From positions 1 to 35,314 of the forward strand of contig VGTJ01000041.1 in NCBI GenBank assembly GCA_016874775.1: 35,314 nt of DNA, written 5' to 3'. Below are positions 6,849 to 13,709 of the stretch, piece after piece (position 1 is the stretch's first letter; each line of letters opens with the position of its first letter). The stretch comes from Deltaproteobacteria bacterium. GTDB lineage: Bacteria > Desulfobacterota > Binatia > Bin18. Both the position numbers and the translations under genes were made by a program. The notes under the pieces were generated by a model. The model had not been told where the DNA came from. It worked only from the letters and a program-made list of their open reading frames with translations, and did not search any database.

Positions 6849-8993
6849 ATGAAGAACTTAAAAATCTGGCAAAAGCTGGGCCTTCTCGTCCTGGTCTTGC
6901 TTGTCCCTCTCGTTGTGGTCACCCACAGGTTGATCTCAGCAGTCAACACTTTGGCCATTGCCTTTGCCCAAAAGGAAATCTTGGGCACGCAATATAGTCA
7001 GGCTGTTCGTCTGCTCCTTGAGCATCTTCAGCAGCACCGAGGGATCACCATTGCCTTTGTCAAAGGTGACCAATCTTTTCGGAAAAAACTTGCTAACAAG
7101 CAACAAGAACTTGCCACCGACATACAAAAGATTGATCAGTTAGACACGCAACTCGCTGCCGTTTTGCAAACGGCACAGGAATGGTCGCAACTGAAAGCCC
7201 AGGTCGAAGCACTCCTGCAAGTCGCTACGGAACTCGATGCGCACCAAGCCTACGAGCGCCACACCCAGACGATCACCAACATCCTGCAATTTCTCACCTA
7301 TATCGCTGACACATCAAATCTGATCCTCGACCCTGATCTGGACAGCTACTATTTAATGGATGCCGTAGTCAATCAGCTTCCTGCCCTGGCAGAGACAATT
7401 GGACAGACAAGAGCCATCGGTATTACTGTCACTATCCAGAAGACCCGGTCTGAGGAGGAACGCACTGCGCTTCTGAAGCGCACGATGTTAGCAGAAAATC
7501 GTTCCACGGCTTTGCAACACGCGCTCGAGAAAGCAGTCCGTTACCGTCCAGCCTTGCGCTCGCAGATTGAAGATGCAGGGAACCAGGCGTCCGCAGTCAC
7601 CCAGCAGTTCCTCACTATCCTTGATCAGCAGATAATTAACACGCCGGTCATTACCATGAACTCGTCTGAGTATTATGACCTCTCGACCCAAACGATTGCG
7701 GCAACTTTTGCTGTGTATGATCGGGTCATGCCAGTATTAGCCGCCCTCTTACAGGCCCGGATCGATCGTCAGGTGCACGACTTGTACAAAACCTTACGGT
7801 GGGCCGTGGCTGGTCTCAGTGTCGTCTTGTTGATCGGTATTTTCACTATTCGCGACATTACCCGTCCACTCAAAACAGCGGTAGGTGTGGTGGAAAAGAT
7901 TGCCAGCGGAAACCTGACCACCAAGGTTCCACTCGACGGACGACGCGATGAAATTGGCACCCTTCTCGTCTCATTTGACTTGATGAGTAAAAAACTCAGC
8001 GACATGGCACGCGTGGTCGAAAAAATTGCTGCCCGCGATTTAACCACGACAATAGCGCCACAATCACAGGCCGATCTGCTTGGCCATGCCCTAGCTGCGA
8101 TGCTACAAAACCTGCTCGACGTGACCTCTCGCCTGCACGAGGGCACCATTGTCCTGACCAAATCGACAAGCCAGATCCTCGCCTCAATGACGCAACTTTC
8201 GGAGAGCAGTGCGGAAACAGCCACAGCGGTGAGCCAAACCGTAACCACGATCGAAGAAGTCAAACAAATAGCCAACCTCACCGGTCAAAAAGCTCAAGCC
8301 GTGTCGCGACAAGCCCAACAGACAACCTCCAGCGCCGAAGCTGGCGAGCATGCGGTCGAAGAGGCGATTGTCGATATGCGCTCCATCCGTGAACAAATGC
8401 AATCCATCACTCATAGTGTGGTTCATCTTGGCGAACAAGGGCAGACGATTGCGACGATTATCCAGACGGTCGAGGCGTTAGCGGAGCAGTCCAATCTCCT
8501 CGCCATTAACGCGGAAATTGAAGCCGCAAAGGCTGGGGAGTCGGGCAAAGGGTTCGCTGTCGTCGCTCAGGAAGTGCGAACGCTGGCGAATCAATCCAAG
8601 CAAGCCACCACGCAGGTCCGCACCACCCTACAAGAGCTTGGGAAGGCAAGTGTCAGAGCTATAACAGTGACAGAAACTGGGGCCGCTTCAGTTGAAAAAG
8701 GCATGCAACAATCAATTGAAGCCGGAGAAGCAATTCATCAGCTCGCCAAAAGCATTGCCGACGCCACCCAAGCGTTTACGATCGTCTCCACAGCGAGTGA
8801 CCAGCAAGTGACCGGCATGGAACAGGTGGCACAGGCCATGGGAACGATCAAACATCATAGCACTCAGCACGTCGAAGGGGTGCGACAAATTGAAGGAGCC
8901 GTTCGTGAACTCCATAAGCTCGGACAAGAACTGCAACACTTGATGCGGCAATATAAGCTCACCACAACACCTGGAGAGGAACAACTCTCCTGA
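6849..8993 (+). CDS. Methyl-accepting chemotaxis protein with NIT-like sensor
   Basis: A 714-residue transducer. Order: TM1 (about 9-25); a long all-helical extracytoplasmic region (26-316) with LLLEHLQQHRGITIAFVKGD and DPDLDSYYLMD, resembling nitrate-sensor-like (NIT) or four-helix ligand domains; TM2 (about 317-335); a HAMP domain (about 336-390) with DITRPL and GNLTTKVPLDGRRDEIG, then a second HAMP-like turn; and the coiled-coil signalling domain. Its hairpin tip is QSNLLAINAEIEAAKAGESG (548-567) then KGFAVVAQEVRTLANQS. The tip has a Ser and AEIEAA where QTNLLALNAAIEAA is usual. No che genes or other receptors are nearby, so it is an orphan. The start has no clear Shine-Dalgarno. Confidence 0.92.
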   Translation: MKNLKIWQKLGLLVLVLLVPLVVVTHRLISAVNTLAIAFAQKEILGTQYSQAVRLLLEHLQQHRGITIAFVKGDQSFRKKLANKQQELATDIQKIDQLDTQLAAVLQTAQEWSQLKAQVEALLQVATELDAHQAYERHTQTITNILQFLTYIADTSNLILDPDLDSYYLMDAVVNQLPALAETIGQTRAIGITVTIQKTRSEEERTALLKRTMLAENRSTALQHALEKAVRYRPALRSQIEDAGNQASAVTQQFLTILDQQIINTPVITMNSSEYYDLSTQTIAATFAVYDRVMPVLAALLQARIDRQVHDLYKTLRWAVAGLSVVLLIGIFTIRDITRPLKTAVGVVEKIASGNLTTKVPLDGRRDEIGTLLVSFDLMSKKLSDMARVVEKIAARDLTTTIAPQSQADLLGHALAAMLQNLLDVTSRLHEGTIVLTKSTSQILASMTQLSESSAETATAVSQTVTTIEEVKQIANLTGQKAQAVSRQAQQTTSSAEAGEHAVEEAIVDMRSIREQMQSITHSVVHLGEQGQTIATIIQTVEALAEQSNLLAINAEIEAAKAGESGKGFAVVAQEVRTLANQSKQATTQVRTTLQELGKASVRAITVTETGAASVEKGMQQSIEAGEAIHQLAKSIADATQAFTIVSTASDQQVTGMEQVAQAMGTIKHHSTQHVEGVRQIEGAVRELHKLGQELQHLMRQYKLTTTPGEEQLS

Positions 8994-9015
8994 GGAGAGT
9001 GCCGTGCTCTTTTTC
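8984..9015 (+). terminator. Possible terminator after the chemoreceptor gene
   Basis: actctcc (8984-8990) and ggagagt (8994-9000) form a 7-bp stem over the stop codon, and a run of five T begins about 9 bp later. The spacing to the T-run is longer than ideal. Confidence 0.35.
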
Positions 9016-9117
9016 CCTATATAGAGGGACACCAGAATTGGAGCAGTGCGGCTGTGCCCACCATTCCCTCTTACTGTTGCCTCTCGCTCAGTTCCCCGCT
9101 TTCGACCCTCACCCTAG

Positions 9118-9216
9118 CCCTCTCCCTGCCAGGGAGAGGGAACTACGAGCCCGCCAGTCACAACTTAAACCATTAGCAGCAGCGTACTTCCCTCTCCCTC
9201 AGGGAGAGGGAAGTAC
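9118..9216. repeat. Two ccctctccct/agggagaggg palindromes
   Basis: The first palindrome is 9118-9140. The second, 9184-9216, has 16-bp perfect arms (gtacttccctctccct and its complement) around a single central C, so it is almost fully self-complementary over 33 bp. tacgagc follows both copies. The family looks like the widely dispersed ccctctcccTgagggagaggg repeats. They lie in the gene-free gap 8994-9469. Confidence 0.75.
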
Positions 9217-9228
9217 GAGCGCCGTCTT

Positions 9229-9373
9229 CTTGTAGGGCAGCAATTCTCATTATGGAGAGGTGTGGGTCAGCGCTGTAGGCCGTTCCCGGCGCGCTCTTGC
9301 CGGAAACGCTGCGCTTATTCCGGCCTACATTGACGGTTGTCATAGGTCAAAATGAGAATTGCTGCTTGTAGGG
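9229..9373. mobile_element. MITE-like element with terminal inverted repeats and 9-bp target duplication
   Basis: A 127-bp unit (9238-9364) begins cagcaattctcatt and ends with its exact complement (9351-9364), a perfect 14-bp terminal inverted repeat. It is bounded on both sides by the same 9 bp, cttgtaggg (9229-9237 and 9365-9373). The right copy runs straight into the ggtgggc/gcccacc hairpin repeat (9372-9388), whose other copy at 689-705 also has an adjacent gtaggg-type word, so the element appears to have landed in that repeat. No protein is encoded. Inside it lies a gtaggccg...cggcctac dispersed repeat (9275-9328). Confidence 0.65.
9275..9328. repeat. gtaggccggaataag dispersed repeat, copy 1
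   Basis: Bounded by gtaggccg and cggcctac and inverted relative to the copy at 12834-12906. It shares ggaataagc, gcgtttccggc and gggaacggcc words with that copy and with the half copy at 27097-27126. It is nested in the MITE-like element. Confidence 0.65.
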
Positions 9374-9469
9374 TGGGCACAGCCCACCTTATTGCGAGCC
9401 AACCTTGCCCGCATCGGGGGAATTTGCTTAGATTCGCGCTCATTCATTGGACTGAGGAGGATCTTCTTC

Positions 9470-9775
9470 ATGGGTAATTTTGTCAAAGTGGCGCAGGCAA
9501 GTGAGATTGCCGCGGGGCAGGTCAAATGCGTGGAAGTCGGCGACAAACGCATCGCAATTTTCAATCTCGATGGAACATTTCACGCGATGGATGAGGTCTG
9601 CCCTCATCAAGCTGGCCCACTGAGTGAAGGCGAAATCGAAGGCTGTGTCGTTACCTGCCCCTGGCATGGTTGGGAGTTCGACATCACTACTGGTGTGAAT
9701 CGTGATGATCCTGACACGACGCTAGAGAAGTTTGCGGTGAAAGTTGATGGGGATGATATTCTCGTGGAAGTGTGA
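9470..9775 (+). CDS. Rieske [2Fe-2S] ferredoxin
   Basis: A 101-residue soluble Rieske protein. The start at 9470 follows gaggagg at 9-10 bp; the longer frame back to 9359 would run through the repeat region. The cluster ligands are visible as C44-P-H46 and C63-P-W-H66 in the order CxH-16-CxxH, with the loop GPLSEGEIEGCVVTCPWHGW. Such proteins pass electrons to Rieske oxygenases, or serve as bacterial NirD-like or carbonic/biphenyl-dioxygenase ferredoxins. No oxygenase or reductase is next to it, so the partner is unknown. Confidence 0.92.
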   Translation: MGNFVKVAQASEIAAGQVKCVEVGDKRIAIFNLDGTFHAMDEVCPHQAGPLSEGEIEGCVVTCPWHGWEFDITTGVNRDDPDTTLEKFAVKVDGDDILVEV

Positions 9776-9789
9776 GGGAGAGAAGAATC

Positions 9790-9896
9790 CGTGATGCGTA
9801 ATACGTAACTAGGAGAATAAAACGTAATCCGTAATCCGTAATGCGTAATACGTAACCACCCCATTCCCTTTTACGGATTACGCATTACGCATTACG
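9790..9896. repeat. Inverted pair of heptamer arrays, CGTAATN type
   Basis: Left part: CGTGATG, CGTAATA, CGTAACT (9790-9810), a 12-bp spacer, then CGTAATC, CGTAATC, CGTAATG, CGTAATA, CGTAACC (9823-9857). Only about 12 bp later the opposite array (about 9869-9896) reads on the minus strand CGTAATG, CGTAATG, CGTAATC, CGTAAAA. The two arms can pair over about 28 bp with few mismatches. It lies between the Rieske stop and the YgfZ-like start. Confidence 0.8.
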
Positions 9897-9940
9897 TCCC
9901 TCGGCTTCCTTCCCTCAGCACACTTTGCTAACGTTCTCCC

Positions 9941-11014
9941 ATGACAATCCCATTGTCTTCTTGGCATCGCGCCCACGGTGCAACGTTCATCAACGATCGC
10001 GGCATTGAAATGCCAGAGCATTTCTCTGACCCATTGCAAGAATATCAAGCCGTGCGGGACAAGGCAGGGCTGATTGATCTGTCGTTTCGTGCGCTCGTGC
10101 GTATGACTGGCGAGGATCGCGTCTCGTTCCTGCAGGGAATGATCTCTAATGATGTCAAAGTGTTGAAACCTGGAGAAGGCTGTGCGGCGACGCTGCTCAC
10201 GGAGCAAGGTCGCATTGTTGCCGATCTGCGAGTCTATGCGCTGGAGAATGCTCTGCTCCTCGATGTCGACACGCGTATGAAAGAGAAAATGAGCGAAGCG
10301 CTCTCGCGTTTCATCATTGCTGACGATGTCGAGCTGGAAGACCTCAGTGAACAGCTCGTGACATTTTCCCTGCAAGGCCCAATGGCGGCGCAGGTCCTGA
10401 GTGCTGCAGGCGTCTCGCTGGCGTTAGACAAATCATACCAACATCTAGAGGCCACGCTTGCTGGTACGACGGTTCGAGTGATTCGTGCAAGTGAGACCGG
10501 CGAGGACGGATACGAGCTCCTGGTTCCAGTTGAACAGGCCGAACACTGCTGGACGGCACTGCTGAAAGCCGGAGAACCGTGTGGTCTGCAACCAGTTGGG
10601 CTCGCGGCCTTGCACATGCTCCGTGTTGAGGCAGGAATTCCCTGGTATGGGCTCGATATGGACGAAGGGCGGATTGTTCTGGAGGTAGGCCTAGCCAATG
10701 CTATCAGTTTCAAAAAGGGCTGCTATTTAGGACAAGAGGTGGTTGAACGTGCCAGTGCTCGTGGACATGTCAATCGCAAACTCAGCGGACTGCTGCTACA
10801 CGGTGACTTACTACCAACAAATGGCACCAAACTTTTTCATGACGCTCAAGAAGTGGGCTGGGTCACCAGTGCAGTGCACTCGCCACGGTTTGGACATCCG
10901 ATCGCGCTCGGGTATGTGCGACGCGAGCATCTCACACCTGGTACGCAACTACGGATTGACAGCCCTGGAACGCCCATGATAGCGGAAGTAACAACGTTAC
11001 CGTTCTCTCGGTAG
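9941..11014 (+). CDS. YgfZ/GcvT-like folate-binding protein
   Basis: A 357-residue protein of the YgfZ (CAF17/IBA57) branch of the aminomethyltransferase family. YgfZ binds tetrahydrofolate and helps assemble or repair Fe-S clusters, which also affects MiaB tRNA thiolation. The hallmark KGCYLGQE (259-266) carries the conserved cysteine. GcvT-like parts include the N-terminal FLQGMISNDV, the TGEDGYELLVP loop and the C-terminal barrel. Length fits the family. It is followed 27 bp later by the first desulforedoxin-like gene, probably in one transcript, and a BolA/Grx4 Fe-S pair lies 5 kb on. No gcvT/gcvP operon is present. Confidence 0.88.
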   Translation: MTIPLSSWHRAHGATFINDRGIEMPEHFSDPLQEYQAVRDKAGLIDLSFRALVRMTGEDRVSFLQGMISNDVKVLKPGEGCAATLLTEQGRIVADLRVYALENALLLDVDTRMKEKMSEALSRFIIADDVELEDLSEQLVTFSLQGPMAAQVLSAAGVSLALDKSYQHLEATLAGTTVRVIRASETGEDGYELLVPVEQAEHCWTALLKAGEPCGLQPVGLAALHMLRVEAGIPWYGLDMDEGRIVLEVGLANAISFKKGCYLGQEVVERASARGHVNRKLSGLLLHGDLLPTNGTKLFHDAQEVGWVTSAVHSPRFGHPIALGYVRREHLTPGTQLRIDSPGTPMIAEVTTLPFSR

Positions 11015-11041
11015 AGACCGAGTCGCATTCAGGAGGAAACT

Positions 11042-11182
11042 ATGGCTCAACTTGGCAAACGCTATTTCTGCGAAAGCTGCGGCACGGAAGTGCTGTGCAA
11101 TAAGCCCGGCACTGGCGAACTCAATTGCTGTGATAAAGACATGCAGTTGAAAGAAGCGAAGCCGTTGCCGTCGTCGGATTAA
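11042..11182 (+). CDS. Desulforedoxin-like miniprotein (46 aa)
   Basis: A 46-residue open frame behind a strong ribosome site (aggagg, 6-7 bp away). It reads MAQLGKRYFCESCGTEVLCN then KPGTGELNCCDKDMQ. The spacing of C10-x2-C13 and C29-C30 matches the Fe(Cys)4 centre of desulforedoxin and of the desulfoferrodoxin N-terminal domain. A fifth cysteine (C19) lies between. The superoxide-reducing C-terminal domain of desulfoferrodoxin is absent. A role as a small electron carrier or iron protein is inferred. It is 27 bp downstream of the YgfZ-like gene. A 38-residue paralogue lies at 16124. Confidence 0.85.
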   Translation: MAQLGKRYFCESCGTEVLCNKPGTGELNCCDKDMQLKEAKPLPSSD

Positions 11183-11192
11183 GAGTATCCAG

Positions 11193-11220
11193 TTTTCAGT
11201 CGTCAGTTGTCAGTTAATGT
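11193..11220. repeat. Heptamer array, NNNTCAG type
   Basis: TTTTCAG, TCGTCAG, TTGTCAG, TTAATGT. It directly follows the desulforedoxin-like gene and abuts the palindrome at 11219. No inverted partner array is seen. Confidence 0.6.
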
Positions 11221-11246
11221 AGGGGCGCACGGCCGTGCGCCCCTAC
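11219..11246. repeat. 28-bp perfect palindrome, copy 1
   Basis: Fully self-complementary: gtaggggcgcacgg and its exact complement with no loop. An identical copy lies at 15273-15300. Both stand 18-19 bp upstream of the chosen start of a following plus-strand gene. It is followed by tgtttttgg, so it may act as a weak terminator for the desulforedoxin-like gene. Confidence 0.8.
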
Positions 11247-11264
11247 TGTTTTTGGCTTTCTACT

Positions 11265-12827
11265 ATGCCCACCGCTGACCTCCTCCTCTACGGAGGACGT
11301 ATTCTTACTCTTTCGTTAACCCGCCCGACTGCTGAAGCGGTTGCGATTGCCGATGGGAAGATTCTCTCAATCGGCAGAGAACGCGACCTGCGCATCCTTG
11401 CCTCTTCACGCACTCAAAAGATTTCTTGTGCTGGCAAGACGGTCATTCCGGGTTTTATCGACCCACATTTGCATTTATTTTCCTGGGCGAGTCGAATCTG
11501 TGGCGTTGATGTCACCTCAGCACGGTCAGTTGCAGACGTGCAGGTACTCCTGAAGACGGGACTCTCTCGTTTAGCTCCAGGTCAGTGGCTGCGTGGCTAC
11601 AGTTATGACGAGTTCTTCCTGAGAGAGAAACGTCACCCGACGCGACAGGATCTTGATACCATTTCGACGACCCAACCCATCATTCTGCGCCATCGCACCG
11701 GGCATGCAGCAGTATTAAATAGTGCGGCATTGCAACAAGCAGGGATTGATCGCTCGTTTGCACCACCCGCAGGTGGCATTGTCGAACGCGACCCGACCAG
11801 CAATGAACCGACCGGTGTGGTCTACGAACTAGAGAAGTATTTGCGAACGGTTATTCCGCCGTTGTCAGAGGCTGAATTCATGGCCGCAGTGCGGCAGGCA
11901 AGTGAGCAATTGCTGCAGCATGGCATCACATCGTTTCATGATGCCAGTGCTGGCAACACCTTAGAAGATTACGCGTTGTTTCAGCGTCTGCATGCTGAGG
12001 GCATTCTGCAATCGCGGGCAACGGTTATGATTGGCAGCGATTCCTTATCTGATCTACTTGCGCAACAGGTACAGCCCTTTTCTGGTGATGATCGAGTGCG
12101 TATAGGCAGCATAAAGATCATGCTGCATGAAGGTGGCGGAGAAATATATCCGCCAGTTGAACAACTTAATGAGATAGTCTGGCAAGCACATCAGCATGGA
12201 TTTCAGGTTGCTTTCCATGCAGTTGAAGAAGGACCGATCTGCGCCGCGCTTGCAGCCATCAGCTCCGCGTTGCAACGCCAACCGCGCACCGGACATCGCC
12301 ATCGCCTTGAACATTGCGCACTGTGCCCACCACCGTTTATCGAGAAGTTGGTCGAAACTGGCACTGCGGTGGTCACGCAACCTGGGTTTCTGCACTTTTA
12401 TGGTGAGAAATATCGCTCTGAAATTCCCACAGAACAGCATGATTGGTTGTACCGAGCCAAGAGCTTACTGACGGCTGGCGTTCCGGTGGCTGGTAGCTCC
12501 GATTGTCCTATTGCGCCACTCTCTCCACTGATGAGCTTACAAACCGCCATGACGCGGAAGACACAAGAGGGCAAGGTGCTTAATGAACACGAACAACTGC
12601 CCATCAACGAAGCCCTGGCGCTCTTTACCAGTGCCGGTGCCTGGCTCAGTTTTGAAGAAAGTTATAAAGGGAAGATTATGCCAGGCATGGTTGCGGATCT
12701 GGCTGTTCTTGATGGCGATCTGATGAAGACTTCTGTCGAGGAGATTGGTCGCATGACAGTGGAGATGGCGATTGTGGGGGGGGGGGAGATTAAGTTCAAA
12801 GTTCAAAGTTCAAGGTTTAAGGTTTAA
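11265..12827 (+). CDS. Amidohydrolase family protein (YtcJ-like)
   Basis: A 520-residue metal-dependent hydrolase of the amidohydrolase-3/YtcJ branch. The ATG at 11265 is chosen because the longer frame would start inside the palindrome. Order: N-terminal beta-sandwich LLLYGGRILTL; metal-site strand IPGFIDPHLH (H68, H70); a long TIM-barrel insert; RLEHCALCPP; SSDCPIAPLSPL; and the C-terminal GMVADLAVLDGD. Substrate is unknown; relatives act on amides or cyclic compounds. The 3' end is odd: a run of 11 G (12776-12786) codes the VGGG turn, and the final residues KFKVQSSRFKV and stop codon are made of five heptamers. Adding or losing one G would change the tail. Confidence 0.88.
   Translation: MPTADLLLYGGRILTLSLTRPTAEAVAIADGKILSIGRERDLRILASSRTQKISCAGKTVIPGFIDPHLHLFSWASRICGVDVTSARSVADVQVLLKTGLSRLAPGQWLRGYSYDEFFLREKRHPTRQDLDTISTTQPIILRHRTGHAAVLNSAALQQAGIDRSFAPPAGGIVERDPTSNEPTGVVYELEKYLRTVIPPLSEAEFMAAVRQASEQLLQHGITSFHDASAGNTLEDYALFQRLHAEGILQSRATVMIGSDSLSDLLAQQVQPFSGDDRVRIGSIKIMLHEGGGEIYPPVEQLNEIVWQAHQHGFQVAFHAVEEGPICAALAAISSALQRQPRTGHRHRLEHCALCPPPFIEKLVETGTAVVTQPGFLHFYGEKYRSEIPTEQHDWLYRAKSLLTAGVPVAGSSDCPIAPLSPLMSLQTAMTRKTQEGKVLNEHEQLPINEALALFTSAGAWLSFEESYKGKIMPGMVADLAVLDGDLMKTSVEEIGRMTVEMAIVGGGEIKFKVQSSRFKV
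12792..12826. repeat. Heptamer array inside a gene's 3' end, AAGTTCA type
   Basis: Five exact 7-bp units: AAGTTCA three times, then AGGTTTA twice. They form the last codons of the amidohydrolase, and its TAA stop begins at the end of the fifth unit (12825). An 11-G run lies 5 bp upstream. Confidence 0.85.
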
Positions 12828-12833
12828 TAGAAA

Positions 12834-12906
12834 GTAGGCCGGAATAAGCAAAGCGTTTCCGGCAATAGAAAATCCGGGAACGGCCTGTGGCCTTATCCCG
12901 GCCTAC
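12834..12906. repeat. gtaggccggaataag dispersed repeat, copy 2
   Basis: A 73-bp unit that begins gtaggccggaataag and ends with a near complement (cttatcccggcctac). The internal words gcgtttccggc and cgggaacggcc match the copy at 9275-9328. It ends 26 bp before the following crotonase start. Confidence 0.75.
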
Positions 12907-12931
12907 AACTTTTTCTACTGACTACTTTTTT

Positions 12932-13639
12932 ATGCCCGCAGTCATATACGAAAAAGACGGTCCGCTCGCGATGGTCTCGCTCAATCGCCCAAAGATGCTT
13001 AACGCCTACAACGTTGAGATGCGTGACGATCTCTACGAGATTCTTTGTGCAGTGCGTGATGATCCCGAAGTCCGTGTCATGATCCTGCGCGGTGAGGGAC
13101 CGGCCTTTTCTACGGGTGGCGATGTGTCGGAATTTGGTTCGGCGCCGTCACCAACCAAAGCGCGCGAGATTCGCTGGCGTCGCAATGTGTGGGGAACGTT
13201 ACTGAGTCTGCCGCAACCAACTATCGCGGCAGTGCATGGCTTTACCGTCGGTGGTGGTATGGAAATGGCTCTCCTCTGTGATATTACCATCGCCGCTGAC
13301 GATACCATTTTCTTCTTACCTGAGACGGGGTTAGGCATGATTCCGGGTGTCGGCGGGACACAGACTGCTCCGCGTGCCATTGGTCTCGGACGTGCGCTCG
13401 ATATGGTTTTGACCGGGAAAAGAGTCACGGCTGAAGAAGCACGAAATATCGGTCTGGCCAACCGTGTTGTCCCTCGGGCTACCCTCTTGACGGCAGCCAA
13501 AACTCTAGCGTACACACTTGCGAAATATGATCCCAAGGCGTTGATGCTGGCCAAGCGAGCGATTCGTCAGGGAGCGGACGTGTCCTTGGCTGACGGTCTT
13601 TTGTTAGAGAAACGTCTCTTCGCCCGGCTCGCACAATAG
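12932..13639 (+). CDS. Enoyl-CoA hydratase (canonical active site)
   Basis: A 235-residue crotonase. ATG at 12932 (MPAVIYEKDG) is preferred because the longer frame starts inside the repeat at 12834-12906. N-terminal VSLNRPKMLNAYN, oxyanion loop AFSTGGDVSEF, and both catalytic glutamates of classical hydratases are present: GGGMEMALLCD and LPETGLGMIPGVGGTQ. It should hydrate trans-2-enoyl-CoA to 3-hydroxyacyl-CoA in beta-oxidation; chain-length preference cannot be read. It precedes an acyl-CoA ligase gene by 70 bp and is probably co-transcribed with it and the next crotonase. It is slightly shorter than the usual 250-260 residues because the C-terminal tail is trimmed. Confidence 0.9.
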   Translation: MPAVIYEKDGPLAMVSLNRPKMLNAYNVEMRDDLYEILCAVRDDPEVRVMILRGEGPAFSTGGDVSEFGSAPSPTKAREIRWRRNVWGTLLSLPQPTIAAVHGFTVGGGMEMALLCDITIAADDTIFFLPETGLGMIPGVGGTQTAPRAIGLGRALDMVLTGKRVTAEEARNIGLANRVVPRATLLTAAKTLAYTLAKYDPKALMLAKRAIRQGADVSLADGLLLEKRLFARLAQ

Positions 13640-13709
13640 ACAGATTTGTAGTTCTTGCTAAAAACACATAGCAGACGGTGCAATTGATACTTTGTTGTAA
13701 GGAGCGGCA

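Noticed and set aside
11235-11264. Longer amidohydrolase start at 11235
   Set aside because: It begins inside the 28-bp palindrome; the ATG at 11265 leads straight into the family's first strand.
12887-12931. Longer crotonase start at 12887
   Set aside because: The extra 15 codons lie in the dispersed repeat 12834-12906; the ATG at 12932 begins with the normal family N-terminus.
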